From the NCBI GenBank assembly GCA_002308495.1, contig DBVW01000004.1, positions 6,248 through 26,614 on the forward strand: 20,367 bases of DNA, given 5' to 3'. The notes beneath the pieces were generated by a model. The model worked only from the letters and a program-made list of their open reading frames with translations. It was not told the DNA's origin and searched no databases. A program made the translations under genes and the position numbers. How positions within the stretch are numbered: the first letter of the stretch is position 1; each line of letters opens with the position of its first letter. Shown piece after piece: positions 8,937 to 15,831 of the stretch. This DNA is from Alphaproteobacteria bacterium UBA1254. GTDB lineage: Bacteria; Pseudomonadota; Alphaproteobacteria; RF32; CAG-239.

Positions 8937-10040
8937 CTACCCCGAGATTTGCGCTGATTTGTTTACATTTTGCGGATTGACGTTTTCAAGCACAATCGCA
9001 TCTCCCTTCTCGAACGTATTCTTCAAAACAAAGTCTTCGTTTACCCAGGCTAAAATTTCAACCGGCACTTTAATCAATTTTTGATTGCGTATTAAATACA
9101 CAAAATTTCCGTCATCTTCCAAGAGGACACAATTTTTTGCCACACTTATTGCATCTTTGATTTTATTTTCGGCCAAAACCGTGACATACGTGTTCGGTGT
9201 TAAAATTTTACCGATATTTTCAAAATCGGTATATACGGCAACAGATGTCGTTGTTTTATCCACGACATTGTCGGTATATTGAAAAACACCCTCGTTTTCA
9301 AAAATTTTTCCGTTCGGTAATTTTAGCGAAAATTTTTCATCCATAAAAGGTTTTTCTTTTTGAAGTTCGGATAAATATTCTTTATCCGAAATTGAAAATA
9401 CCACTCTGATCGGATTATATTGCACAATATTTAAAAGTGCATTTCCATCGGGAGAAACATAATTTCCTTTGGTTAAATCGACATTGCCGACAACACCGTC
9501 TATCGGGGCCCTGATTAATGTATAATCATAATTGACTTCAGCCGTTGCGTAATTTGCTTTTGCCTGTTCCAAACCTGCCGCCGCCGATAAATATTGCGCC
9601 TCGGCATTTTCAATTTCTGTTGCGGAAACCGCTTTTTTTGCTTTTTGAAGACGTTTAAGATAAGCCTCGGCATTCTGATAAAGCGCTTGAGCCTTTAAAA
9701 TATCGGCATACGCTGCCTTAAGCGCGGCGATATATTCGTCTTGTTTTAAAACGACCAACACATCACCGCTTTTTACCGTTTCTCCTCCTTTAACATAAAT
9801 TTTTTCAATAAATCCGGGGATAAACGATTTAACCATTGCTTCATGAATCGGCGTAACATATCCGATGTATTTTTGAGTTAAATCTATGTCAACGGGTTCT
9901 AAAATTTTTGCTTTAAGAGAAATTGCTTTTGACATTTGTTCTTGCGTTTCTTTATTCGAGATTTTTGCCGACCGAAACAAAAAAACGCCCGTCAACACAA
10001 ATGCCAAACATAAAAACAATATAACATATTTTTTTTTCAT
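8937..10040 (-). CDS. RND-pump membrane-fusion protein (AcrA/MexA-like)
   Basis: A 367-residue periplasmic adaptor linking the inner-membrane pump to the outer-membrane factor. Residues 5-22 are a hydrophobic N-terminal segment without a lipobox, so this adaptor is probably tethered by an uncleaved helix or a plain signal peptide, unlike lipid-anchored AcrA. Next come the first lipoyl half-motif (GFIEKIYVKGGETVKSGDVL, 76-95), a helical hairpin of about 100-170, and the second half-motif with TLIRAPIDGVVGNVDLTKGNYV (174-195), then the beta-barrel and membrane-proximal domains. The ATG at 10040 is chosen over an upstream TTG at 10103 because AAAGGGG lies about ten bases before it and the hydrophobic segment follows at once. 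It is the first gene of the three-gene pump operon. A palindrome about 20 bases upstream may be its operator. Confidence 0.94.
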   Translation of the reverse strand: MKKKYVILFLCLAFVLTGVFLFRSAKISNKETQEQMSKAISLKAKILEPVDIDLTQKYIGYVTPIHEAMVKSFIPGFIEKIYVKGGETVKSGDVLVVLKQDEYIAALKAAYADILKAQALYQNAEAYLKRLQKAKKAVSATEIENAEAQYLSAAAGLEQAKANYATAEVNYDYTLIRAPIDGVVGNVDLTKGNYVSPDGNALLNIVQYNPIRVVFSISDKEYLSELQKEKPFMDEKFSLKLPNGKIFENEGVFQYTDNVVDKTTTSVAVYTDFENIGKILTPNTYVTVLAENKIKDAISVAKNCVLLEDDGNFVYLIRNQKLIKVPVEILAWVNEDFVLKNTFEKGDAIVLENVNPQNVNKSAQISG

Positions 10041-10060
10041 CCGAACAAGCCCCTTTGTTA

Positions 10061-10078
10061 TTAAACTTTTAAGTTTAA
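10061..10078. promoter_or_regulatory. Perfect 8+8 palindrome in front of the efflux operon, candidate operator
   Basis: TTAAACTT (10061-10068) and AAGTTTAA (10071-10078) are exact inverted repeats separated by TT. The element ends 21 bases before the ATG of the membrane-fusion gene and overlaps a possible -10 region. Repressors of RND pumps (TetR or MarR families) commonly bind palindromes in this place. No regulator gene is in the window. In such A/T-rich DNA a chance palindrome is possible, but eight perfect pairs is more than expected. Confidence 0.45.
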
Positions 10079-10103
10079 ATAACTCCGAAGGTTTGTAATT
10101 CAA
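10074..10103 (-). promoter_or_regulatory. Possible promoter of the efflux operon
   Basis: Read on the minus strand, TTGAAT (10103-10098) lies 18 bases before TTTAAA (10079-10074), each 4 of 6 matches to sigma-70 consensus. The -10-like box falls inside the palindrome, so a bound repressor would block it. The match is weak and offered only as a candidate. Confidence 0.25.
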
Positions 10104-10148
10104 TAATCGCTTTTTATTTTTTTATCAGAAAAAACTGATTGATTTTTT

Positions 10149-11960
10149 TTATTTATTTTCCAAATCAAAAGCTTTTAATCTGTCAATCAAAAGTTTTTCG
10201 TTGAACGGAATCGGCACGGCTTTTTCCATTCCGTTTTTGATTTTTTTACGAAGAACCGAAGCATCAACTTCTTCTTTATCTTCCGAAGCATGCAAAGCAT
10301 GTTTCCATTGGAAACGAGCTTCATCTTTCCGCCCGACCTGCCAATAAGCATCTCCCAAATGTTCAAAAATAATCGCATTTGAAGGCAAATATTCCGATGC
10401 ACGCTCCAAAACTTTGACCGCATTTTCATAATTGCCCATTTTATAAAGCGCCCAGCCGAGACTGTCAATAATATGCCCGTCTTCCGAATTTTTACGGTGT
10501 GCTTCAAAAATCATATAAAGCGCTTCATTGTAATTCATACCGCGATCAATCCACGAATAACCCAAATAATTCAAAACAAACGGATGACGATGGCTTAAAT
10601 CCAAAGCTTTTTTAAAAACTTCTTCTGCTTTGTCCCATTTGTTTTGACGTTCATAAGCAATACCTAAAGCGTAATAAACGGTCCACCGTCTTTCATCGTC
10701 CGCGGGAACTTTGTCAAGCGCCTGCAAATAAAAATCTGCAGCTTTATCGTATTTACCCATGACACGACTGATTTCGCCCAAACGAAAAGCAATATGTTCA
10801 TTTTTCGGATATTTTTTTAACAATTGAAGCAATGTTTCAAAAGCTTGTTGCTTTTTATCCTGCTCCATATAGTTTGTTGCCAGCTTTAACTGAGCCACAT
10901 AATAAACCGGAGAATCCTTATCAATCTTTAAATATTCATCCGCCGCTTTGCTAAATCTTCCCGATTGTTCGTATAAATCGGCCATTGAAACGCGTGCGAC
11001 TTCAAAATCCGGATTTAAATAAAGCACAAGAGACGTGAACAATTGCGCCACTTCATTTTGAAAGCCTCTAAAAATTGTTCCGACGCTGAAGACAGCTTCA
11101 GCCAAACCTTTTTGCGGTGTATCGATCAGCTTTTTCAAATTTGACGTATCGGTTGTTTTAAAACTTTCCACCAATTCACCAAGCATCGGCATTTCATCAT
11201 TTTGCCGATAATATTTTTCGGCGAGATTAATTATTTTTTCTTTTTTTCCGTTCCTTAAATAAAAATTGCCGATAATCTGCAACGCTCTGAAAGACAATGG
11301 CATTGTTTCATCGTTAACCACAATTTCAAAATCTTCAAACGCCTGCTCTTTGTTTGAAAAATAATCATTTAACATACCTTTGTGCATATAATATAATGCC
11401 CGAAGCCCTTCATCTTCCCTCAAAATTTCAATAGTTTCCAACGCTTCTTTTTGTTTGCCGGACGCGGCTAGAATCCACCCTTGGAACAAAGGCAATATCG
11501 TTTTTTGAAAAGGCTCATCTTCAACAAGTGTCGTATCTTCATATGCAACTCTGTAGTTTTTGGCATGCATATCCTTTGTCATTAAAATAAAGGCAATTAA
11601 ATTGGCCTTATCACCTTTTTCGTAGGCTTGAAGTGCATAATCCGCCGCCTCATCAATACGACCTTCCGAAGCAAGAAGCAAATAAATGGTGCTGAAAACT
11701 TCCGGTGTTTGCGTTCCGAGCCGAACCGTTTTCATATAATAATCGGCAGCAATATCATATTGTTGTCTGATATGCGCCACACGCCCCGCCAAATAAGTTC
11801 CGTATATTGTTTCTTCGGCTTTTCTATGCAATGCTTTGAATGTGTATTCTTTATCAGGCGCTTGCTTTAATAAAAACTTTTCGGTGCAGGAATTAAACAC
11901 ACCGATACTCAAGAGCAAAGCTGCAATATATATCCATTTCATTTTTTTCATCGTTGCCAT
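10149..11960 (-). CDS. Tetratricopeptide-repeat lipoprotein, alphaproteobacterial conserved type
   Basis: A 603-residue protein made almost wholly of helical repeats. Residues 8-25 form a signal with the imperfect lipobox FNSC (Cys25), so lipidation is likely but not certain. The N-terminal part has the family-typical TYLAGRVAHIRQQYDIAADYY (55-75). The C-terminal half contains canonical TPR units, such as ALGIAYERQNKWDKAEEVFK, NYLGYSWIDRGMNYNEALYM and DSLGWALYKMGNYENAVKVL. TPR arrays act as protein-binding scaffolds; the partner is unknown. The ATG at 11960 is chosen because GAGGA lies five bases before it. Another in-frame ATG at 11981 has no comparable site. Neighbours are a divergent uracil-DNA glycosylase and, about 100 bases downstream, the efflux operon on the same strand; I see no convincing terminator between them. 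Confidence 0.85.
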   Translation of the reverse strand: MATMKKMKWIYIAALLLSIGVFNSCTEKFLLKQAPDKEYTFKALHRKAEETIYGTYLAGRVAHIRQQYDIAADYYMKTVRLGTQTPEVFSTIYLLLASEGRIDEAADYALQAYEKGDKANLIAFILMTKDMHAKNYRVAYEDTTLVEDEPFQKTILPLFQGWILAASGKQKEALETIEILREDEGLRALYYMHKGMLNDYFSNKEQAFEDFEIVVNDETMPLSFRALQIIGNFYLRNGKKEKIINLAEKYYRQNDEMPMLGELVESFKTTDTSNLKKLIDTPQKGLAEAVFSVGTIFRGFQNEVAQLFTSLVLYLNPDFEVARVSMADLYEQSGRFSKAADEYLKIDKDSPVYYVAQLKLATNYMEQDKKQQAFETLLQLLKKYPKNEHIAFRLGEISRVMGKYDKAADFYLQALDKVPADDERRWTVYYALGIAYERQNKWDKAEEVFKKALDLSHRHPFVLNYLGYSWIDRGMNYNEALYMIFEAHRKNSEDGHIIDSLGWALYKMGNYENAVKVLERASEYLPSNAIIFEHLGDAYWQVGRKDEARFQWKHALHASEDKEEVDASVLRKKIKNGMEKAVPIPFNEKLLIDRLKAFDLENK

Positions 11961-12025
11961 TATAGTCCTCAAATTAAACATACTTCAACATAAAATATAA
12001 TTATTGTGTAAATAATTGCTTTATG

Positions 12026-12061
12026 TTGGCATAATTTTTTTTTAATGCTATACTTTTTTTA
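12026..12061 (+). promoter_or_regulatory. Near-consensus promoter for the uracil-DNA glycosylase gene, predicting a leaderless mRNA
   Basis: TTGGCA (12026-12031) and TATACT (12049-12054) are separated by exactly 17 bases; each matches the sigma-70 consensus at 5 of 6 positions. Initiation about seven bases after the -10 box falls on or one base before the A of the ATG at 12061. The intervening bases are all T, with no Shine-Dalgarno sequence, which agrees with a leaderless transcript. Confidence 0.65.
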
Positions 12062-12825
12062 TGGAAAAAGCCCAAAACATTAAAGATTTACTTGAATGGT
12101 ATATTTCAGCCGGTGTCTCGGAAACATGCGGAGACACGTGTTTGAAAATTTTATCGGCACAGGAAAATTCTTTTCAATCTCCCGTCAGACAGGCTACAAC
12201 AAATTTATCTCAAAATAAAATCGCCTCCGCACAAAATGCTCGTGAACTTTGCACTCAGGCGCAATCTCTTGCCGAGCTTAAAACTCTTGTTTCAAATTTT
12301 CAAGGTTGCTCTTTAAAATTAACCGCCAAGTCTACCGTCTTCGGCGATGGAAATCCGAATGCATCTTTGATGATTGTCGGTGAGGCTCCCGGTGCGGATG
12401 AAGATCGCATGGGGTTACCTTTTGTCGGCAGGAGCGGCCGTCTGCTTGAAAAAATGTTGTCTGCAATCGGTCTTAAACGCGAAGATGTTTATATCACGAA
12501 TGTTTTGCCTTGGCGTCCGCCCGGAAACAGAACGCCGACTGACGCTGAGGTATCTATTTGTCTGCCTTTTTTAAAACGGCAGATTGAACTGATCAAGCCC
12601 CGACTTTTATTGCTTTTAGGCGGAAGTGCAGCTAATGCTTTGCTTGATAATTCCGATTCCATTTCACGTTTGCGCGGTCGTTTTCTTGAATATCAAACAT
12701 CATTAACAACAAGTGTTCCCGCCCTTGCAAGCTTTCATCCGGCTTATTTGCTCAGAAATTCTGCACAAAAAGCAAAAGCTTGGTCTGATTTTTTGCGTAT
12801 TTTAAAAAAATTAAAGGAAAATTAA
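12061..12825 (+). CDS. Uracil-DNA glycosylase, family 4-like, alphaproteobacterial subtype
   Basis: A 254-residue DNA-repair enzyme that removes uracil from DNA, starting base-excision repair. The first 70 residues are a variable extension. The catalytic core has motif 1 GEAPGADED (107-115), the PFVGRSGRLL segment (120-129), TNVLPWRPPGNRTPT (146-160), the LLLLLGGSAA strand and motif 2 FHPAYLLRNSAQKAKAW (225-241). Classical family 4 enzymes hold a 4Fe-4S cluster with four cysteines. Here the core keeps Cys83 (QGCSL) and Cys167 (SICLPF), but the partner of Cys83 is Phe80 and the NVVKC cysteine is Trp151 (VLPW). Cys23, Cys27 and Cys64 lie in the extension. This matches what I recall of an alphaproteobacterial branch, in which the cluster may be lost. 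It is divergent from the TPR gene and preceded by its own promoter. Confidence 0.9.
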   Translation: MEKAQNIKDLLEWYISAGVSETCGDTCLKILSAQENSFQSPVRQATTNLSQNKIASAQNARELCTQAQSLAELKTLVSNFQGCSLKLTAKSTVFGDGNPNASLMIVGEAPGADEDRMGLPFVGRSGRLLEKMLSAIGLKREDVYITNVLPWRPPGNRTPTDAEVSICLPFLKRQIELIKPRLLLLLGGSAANALLDNSDSISRLRGRFLEYQTSLTTSVPALASFHPAYLLRNSAQKAKAWSDFLRILKKLKEN

Positions 12826-12878
12826 ATAAAAGCATTGTATTGTATCTATAAATCAATTTTGATAAAGGAAGGAAACCC

Positions 12879-13661
12879 ATGATAAATTTTCAAAAAGTCT
12901 TATTTTCTTTGAGTTTGGCAGTCTTTGCTTTGTCCTCAACTGCTTCTTTAGCTCAAAATCCCGAACCTGAGTCTGATTCGGCAGAAGCCGTTTCTCCTTT
13001 TGGTGACAAACCTCAGGTCATCTTGTTCAAAATTCATGACATTAAACCTGTTGTCAATGCAGAAGGCGTTACTACGGCTTGCGAATATACGGCCACATTT
13101 TTCAACCGCACACCTTTAAGTCTCCGCCAGGCAAAAATCAACTTCGGTTGGAATGATGACATCTCAGAGAAATTCTTTGCCGAAGAAGAAACTTCCGAAG
13201 AAGAGAATGCTGAAGGCGAAAATAAAGAGAACGCTCCGAAAGCTGCTTCAAAATCCGCACCGAAAGAACAGTCTTTAGGTTCAATCGTTTCAAGTGTTGA
13301 TTTGCCTGCTTTGGGTTCTCTTCGTCAAATCAGCGTTCAGGGACGCGCCGAAACAGATAAATGTTTTGCATTGTTTGATCAGTTAAAGTTTGATGTTTCC
13401 GTTTGCAACATTCTTGGTCAAGAAAATTCTCGTCAGGGTCGTGATTCTGTCAGAGGAAACGTTAACTGTGCCGGTCTGTTTGCTTTTGTTAACTCAAAAC
13501 ATCCGGAATATTACGGCGAATTCAAAGAAATTTCTTACGAAGAGCAAGTCGCTATGGATAAAACAGCCGAAGAAAAAGAAACAGAGGCTATTGTAAACGT
13601 TAACAAAAAGATTACTTCTAATTTAGAACAAGTTACAACAACCTTAAGCGAAATCAAATAA
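12879..13661 (+). CDS. Secreted protein of unknown function, four conserved cysteines (paralogue 1)
   Basis: I do not recognise this 260-residue protein. It starts with a signal peptide (hydrophobic residues 7-20, probable cleavage SLA|Q after residue 25). The mature part alternates hydrophobic residues like a beta-sandwich (QVILFKIHDIKP, TACEYTATFFNRTPLSLRQAKINFGW). An acidic, then Ala/Lys-rich low-complexity stretch (101-130) interrupts it, and further strands follow (SIVSSVDLPALGSL, KFDVSVCNILG). Cysteines are at 68, 162, 176 and 197 and probably form disulphides in the periplasm. The C-terminal 40 residues are charged and helical, possibly a coiled coil. AAGGAAGG before the ATG is a strong ribosome-binding site. 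The next gene, nine bases on, looks like a shorter paralogue with the same cysteine order, so the pair probably acts together. Function unknown. Confidence 0.85.
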   Translation: MINFQKVLFSLSLAVFALSSTASLAQNPEPESDSAEAVSPFGDKPQVILFKIHDIKPVVNAEGVTTACEYTATFFNRTPLSLRQAKINFGWNDDISEKFFAEEETSEEENAEGENKENAPKAASKSAPKEQSLGSIVSSVDLPALGSLRQISVQGRAETDKCFALFDQLKFDVSVCNILGQENSRQGRDSVRGNVNCAGLFAFVNSKHPEYYGEFKEISYEEQVAMDKTAEEKETEAIVNVNKKITSNLEQVTTTLSEIK

Positions 13662-13670
13662 GAGTTTTCA

Positions 13671-14183
13671 ATGAAAAAATTTAATTATAAGTGCAATGTC
13701 GGCAGTCTATTTTATGGACTGTCGGCATTTTGTTTGTTGTTTACCGGAACTTTGCATGCTCAAATGTTTGAAGCTTCTTCAAGCACGAAAGCGGAAAATG
13801 TTCAGGTCAGGCCCGTTTTAAGCTCTGATCAAAAGCAAGTTTCAACGCAAAAAGAAAAAGAGCAGCAAATTCAACTTTCAATGACAAACTTCAGAATTTC
13901 GAAAACCTTAAACGATACGATCAATTGTTATATGCGCTTTTTGGTAAAATCAACCATGAAAGAGCCGATTTCAAACATCAGCTATCGTTTGAAATGGCCG
14001 AAGATGGAAACGCCGATCAGCTTTAGCTCAATTGCTCCAAATACAACCGTTTATATAGATTATGTGTTGCTCGGAGACGGCTGTTATCATATGGATCAAG
14101 CGCCAAACATTATCGTTAACCGTTGCCGTATCAAGAATATGACGCAGCAAGCTTGCACGGATTCAATACGCTGGGTAAAATAA
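13671..14183 (+). CDS. Secreted protein of unknown function, four conserved cysteines (paralogue 2)
   Basis: A 170-residue protein I do not recognise. The signal peptide (hydrophobic residues 11-26, probable cleavage LHA|Q after residue 30) points to the periplasm or outside. Residues 40-68 are a polar, Gln/Lys-rich linker. A strand-rich domain follows, with cysteines at 86 (TINCYMRFLVK), 138 (GDGCY), 152 (NRCRI) and 162 (QACTDS). The order and the 14-residue step between the second and third cysteines match the preceding gene, as do local patterns: W after the second strand, SS(V/I) before a strand, C-aromatic, and C-x-I before the last cysteine. It lacks the low-complexity insert and helical tail of its neighbour. 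It is nine bases downstream of that gene and followed by a terminator, forming a two-gene unit. Confidence 0.83.
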   Translation: MKKFNYKCNVGSLFYGLSAFCLLFTGTLHAQMFEASSSTKAENVQVRPVLSSDQKQVSTQKEKEQQIQLSMTNFRISKTLNDTINCYMRFLVKSTMKEPISNISYRLKWPKMETPISFSSIAPNTTVYIDYVLLGDGCYHMDQAPNIIVNRCRIKNMTQQACTDSIRWVK

Positions 14184-14189
14184 TTCATT

Positions 14190-14224
14190 AAAAAAACGCC
14201 GGAAAAACCGGCATTCTTTTTTTT
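14190..14224. terminator. Bidirectional intrinsic terminator between the secreted pair and amiC
   Basis: GCCGG (14198-14202) pairs with CCGGC (14208-14212) around an AAAAA loop. Eight T follow shortly after on the plus strand (14217-14224) and seven A precede it (14190-14196), giving a U-tract directly after the stem on the minus strand. It serves the convergent secreted-protein unit and amiC. Confidence 0.88.
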
Positions 14225-14231
14225 ATATCTC

Positions 14232-15497
14232 TTAATAAAGCGCTGCAATTTCCGGATCGTTAAAATATTTATCAATCGCCGTTGTTGCCGATGTCGCGAG
14301 TTTTTTGCGATAACTGCTTTGTTTTAACTGCGCCTCTTCTTGTTTGTTGGAAAGATATCCCATTTCAAGAAGCGCCGACGGAATATCCGGCGCCTTCAAA
14401 ACGGCAAATCCGGCAAAGCGGTGTGTATCGCTGACAAGTTTAATTGACTTTTTCATTTCGCCAACCATATAACCCGCAAATTTAGAAGATTTGTTGCGGC
14501 AATCCGTTTGTGAAAGCGAAATCAAGATATCATTAATCTCTTTCGAATTCTCGGAAAAATCGACTCCGCCGATGATATCCACTTTGTTTTCACGTTCTGC
14601 CAGTGCGGCCGCCTCTTTGTCCGATGCTTTTTCAGAAAGCGTATATACCGACAGACCTTTTGCATTTCTGTTGACCGCGCTATCCGCATGAATTGACATA
14701 AACAAATCCGCCTTATACTTTTGTGCAATTCTCACACGTTGACGTAACGGAATAAAAATATCGGTGCTGCGCGTTAAATAAACTTTATATCCCTTCTTTT
14801 CCAAAAGCGTTTTTAATTCTTTGCCCATGGCAAGCGTGATATTCTTTTCATAGGTTTTGCCATACGCGCCGATTGCACCCGGATCTTTACCGCCATGCCC
14901 CGGATCTAAGACGATAATTTTCTGTCTTGATTTCGGTTTAGCCGCTTTATCCGAGCTTTTAAATAAGCTGCTCGTTGATTTCGAGCTTGAAGCAACTTTT
15001 GTCTCAGAAGATTTTCCTTTATTTGTCAGCGCATATTTTAAGCCCACTTTTGATTTAAAATCTCTTTCCGAAGCAACAACCAAATCAACAACAAAACGCC
15101 AAGCATTATTTTGCGAAGGCGGAAGCATAAAAGCCTGCTTAATCAATACCGGCTTTTGAAGATCGAAAACAACCCGTTTATCCGTTTTGTTTAAATCTCC
15201 TACTCTTGTTGATGAAACAATGCCGTTTTTGCCCGTTTGTAAATTTTTCTTAATATTGGCACCTAATGCGTCTACCACCAATCTTTTCGGATCGGAAAGA
15301 AGAAAAACCTGATAATCAAACTTTTCATCGGCATCAAAAACAATGCGGACACTGCTGACCTGTTGGCCGATTCGCATATTTTTAATGGTAGCCGCATTTG
15401 CCTCATTAAGACCCGACGCGCAAAGCGCCAGAATCCCGAGAGCAAAAAGCATCAATTTTCTCTTTAATATGTCGCAAAATTTTCTCATGCCCGTCAT
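14232..15497 (-). CDS. amiC: N-acetylmuramoyl-L-alanine amidase, AmiC-type (AMIN + Amidase_3)
   Basis: A 421-residue periplasmic zinc amidase that cuts the bond between muramic acid and the peptide stem, splitting septal peptidoglycan during cell separation. A hydrophobic signal (about 15-30) ends near ANA|A at residue 35. Residues 37-145 form an AMIN domain (TIKNMRIGQQVSSVRIVFDA), which targets the division site. A Ser/Lys-rich linker (155-190) leads to the catalytic domain with the zinc and active-site residues of Amidase_3: His201 in DPGHGGKDPGA, Glu217, His270 in SIHAD and Glu378 in LLEMGYLSN. The insert at about 290-340 (SEKASDKEAAALAEREN onward) corresponds to the autoinhibitory helix of AmiA/B/C enzymes, relieved by EnvC- or NlpD-like activators. 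Neither ATG at 15497 nor 15488 has a clear Shine-Dalgarno. Divergence from rne is a known alphaproteobacterial arrangement. Confidence 0.95.
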   Translation of the reverse strand: MTGMRKFCDILKRKLMLFALGILALCASGLNEANAATIKNMRIGQQVSSVRIVFDADEKFDYQVFLLSDPKRLVVDALGANIKKNLQTGKNGIVSSTRVGDLNKTDKRVVFDLQKPVLIKQAFMLPPSQNNAWRFVVDLVVASERDFKSKVGLKYALTNKGKSSETKVASSSKSTSSLFKSSDKAAKPKSRQKIIVLDPGHGGKDPGAIGAYGKTYEKNITLAMGKELKTLLEKKGYKVYLTRSTDIFIPLRQRVRIAQKYKADLFMSIHADSAVNRNAKGLSVYTLSEKASDKEAAALAERENKVDIIGGVDFSENSKEINDILISLSQTDCRNKSSKFAGYMVGEMKKSIKLVSDTHRFAGFAVLKAPDIPSALLEMGYLSNKQEEAQLKQSSYRKKLATSATTAIDKYFNDPEIAALY

Positions 15498-15554
15498 TTT
15501 ACAGACCAGATGTTACTAATCTCTTAAAAAAATATTGCAGATTTTAAAATTTTG

Positions 15555-15584
15555 TTGTTGTAATTTTAAAACAAAATCTATATT
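15555..15584 (+). promoter_or_regulatory. Candidate rne promoter
   Basis: TTGTTG (15555-15560) and TATATT (15579-15584) are 18 bases apart. The -10 box matches consensus at 5 of 6 positions, the -35 at only 3. Initiation would be near 15591, giving a leader of about 240 bases that contains the hairpins. Confidence 0.35.
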
Positions 15585-15659
15585 GTAAGAGCAGTCGGCT
15601 GTTTTGCGCACGGAAGATTTGCATAAGATGCGTTTGCCGACAAAAGTGAGAGTTTTGTT

Positions 15660-15713
15660 GCTTTTATAAACGGCTCAATCAAAAAGAAGAAGTAATATGC
15701 CCTTTATAAAAGC
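15660..15713 (+). repeat. Perfect 11-base inverted repeat in the rne leader
   Basis: GCTTTTATAAA (15660-15670) and TTTATAAAAGC (15703-15713) are exact reverse complements with a 32-base loop. In RNA this is an 11-pair stem, the longest uninterrupted pairing in the leader. No T-tract follows, so it is not a terminator. It may be an RNase E target or stabiliser. Confidence 0.6.
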
Positions 15714-15831
15714 TTTTGAAAATAGAAGTGTTGCAAACACTATTTAATACATAGGGGATTTGCCCTTTATTGTTGTTTATTTTCCGCAAAGCTCTTGCAA
15801 CGGGTGAAATTTTATATATTAGGAAAATATA

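Larger units (their letters stand above)
15498..15831 (+). other. Non-coding amiC-rne intergenic region with structured rne leader
   Basis: These 334 bases contain no convincing gene. 15498-15590 is very A/T-rich and must hold the amiC promoter and probably the rne promoter. From about 15591 to the rne ATG several stems can form in a plus-strand transcript. GTCGGC (15594-15599) pairs with GCCGAC (15636-15641), with CGCA/TGCG inside it. ACAAAA (15640-15645) pairs with TTTTGT (15653-15658); this shares two bases with the first stem. An exact 11-base repeat pairs 15660-15670 with 15703-15713. AGTGTT (15727-15732) pairs with AACACT (15736-15741). In enterobacteria RNase E autoregulates through hairpins in a long 5' leader. 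Here that role is inference from position and structure alone. Confidence 0.6.

Noticed and set aside
10041..10103. Upstream TTG start for the membrane-fusion protein
   Set aside because: It adds 21 residues before the hydrophobic anchor and overlaps the palindrome. The ATG at 10040 has a clear AAAGGGG site.
10124..10139. ATCAG/CTGAT hairpin after the TPR gene
   Set aside because: It has only five pairs. On the minus strand, where the TPR gene is read, it is followed by A rather than T, so it is not a credible terminator for that gene. No plus-strand gene ends there.
14857..15159. A 100-codon plus-strand open frame opposite amiC
   Set aside because: It is antisense to a conserved amidase with intact catalytic motifs, has no recognisable domain and no promoter.
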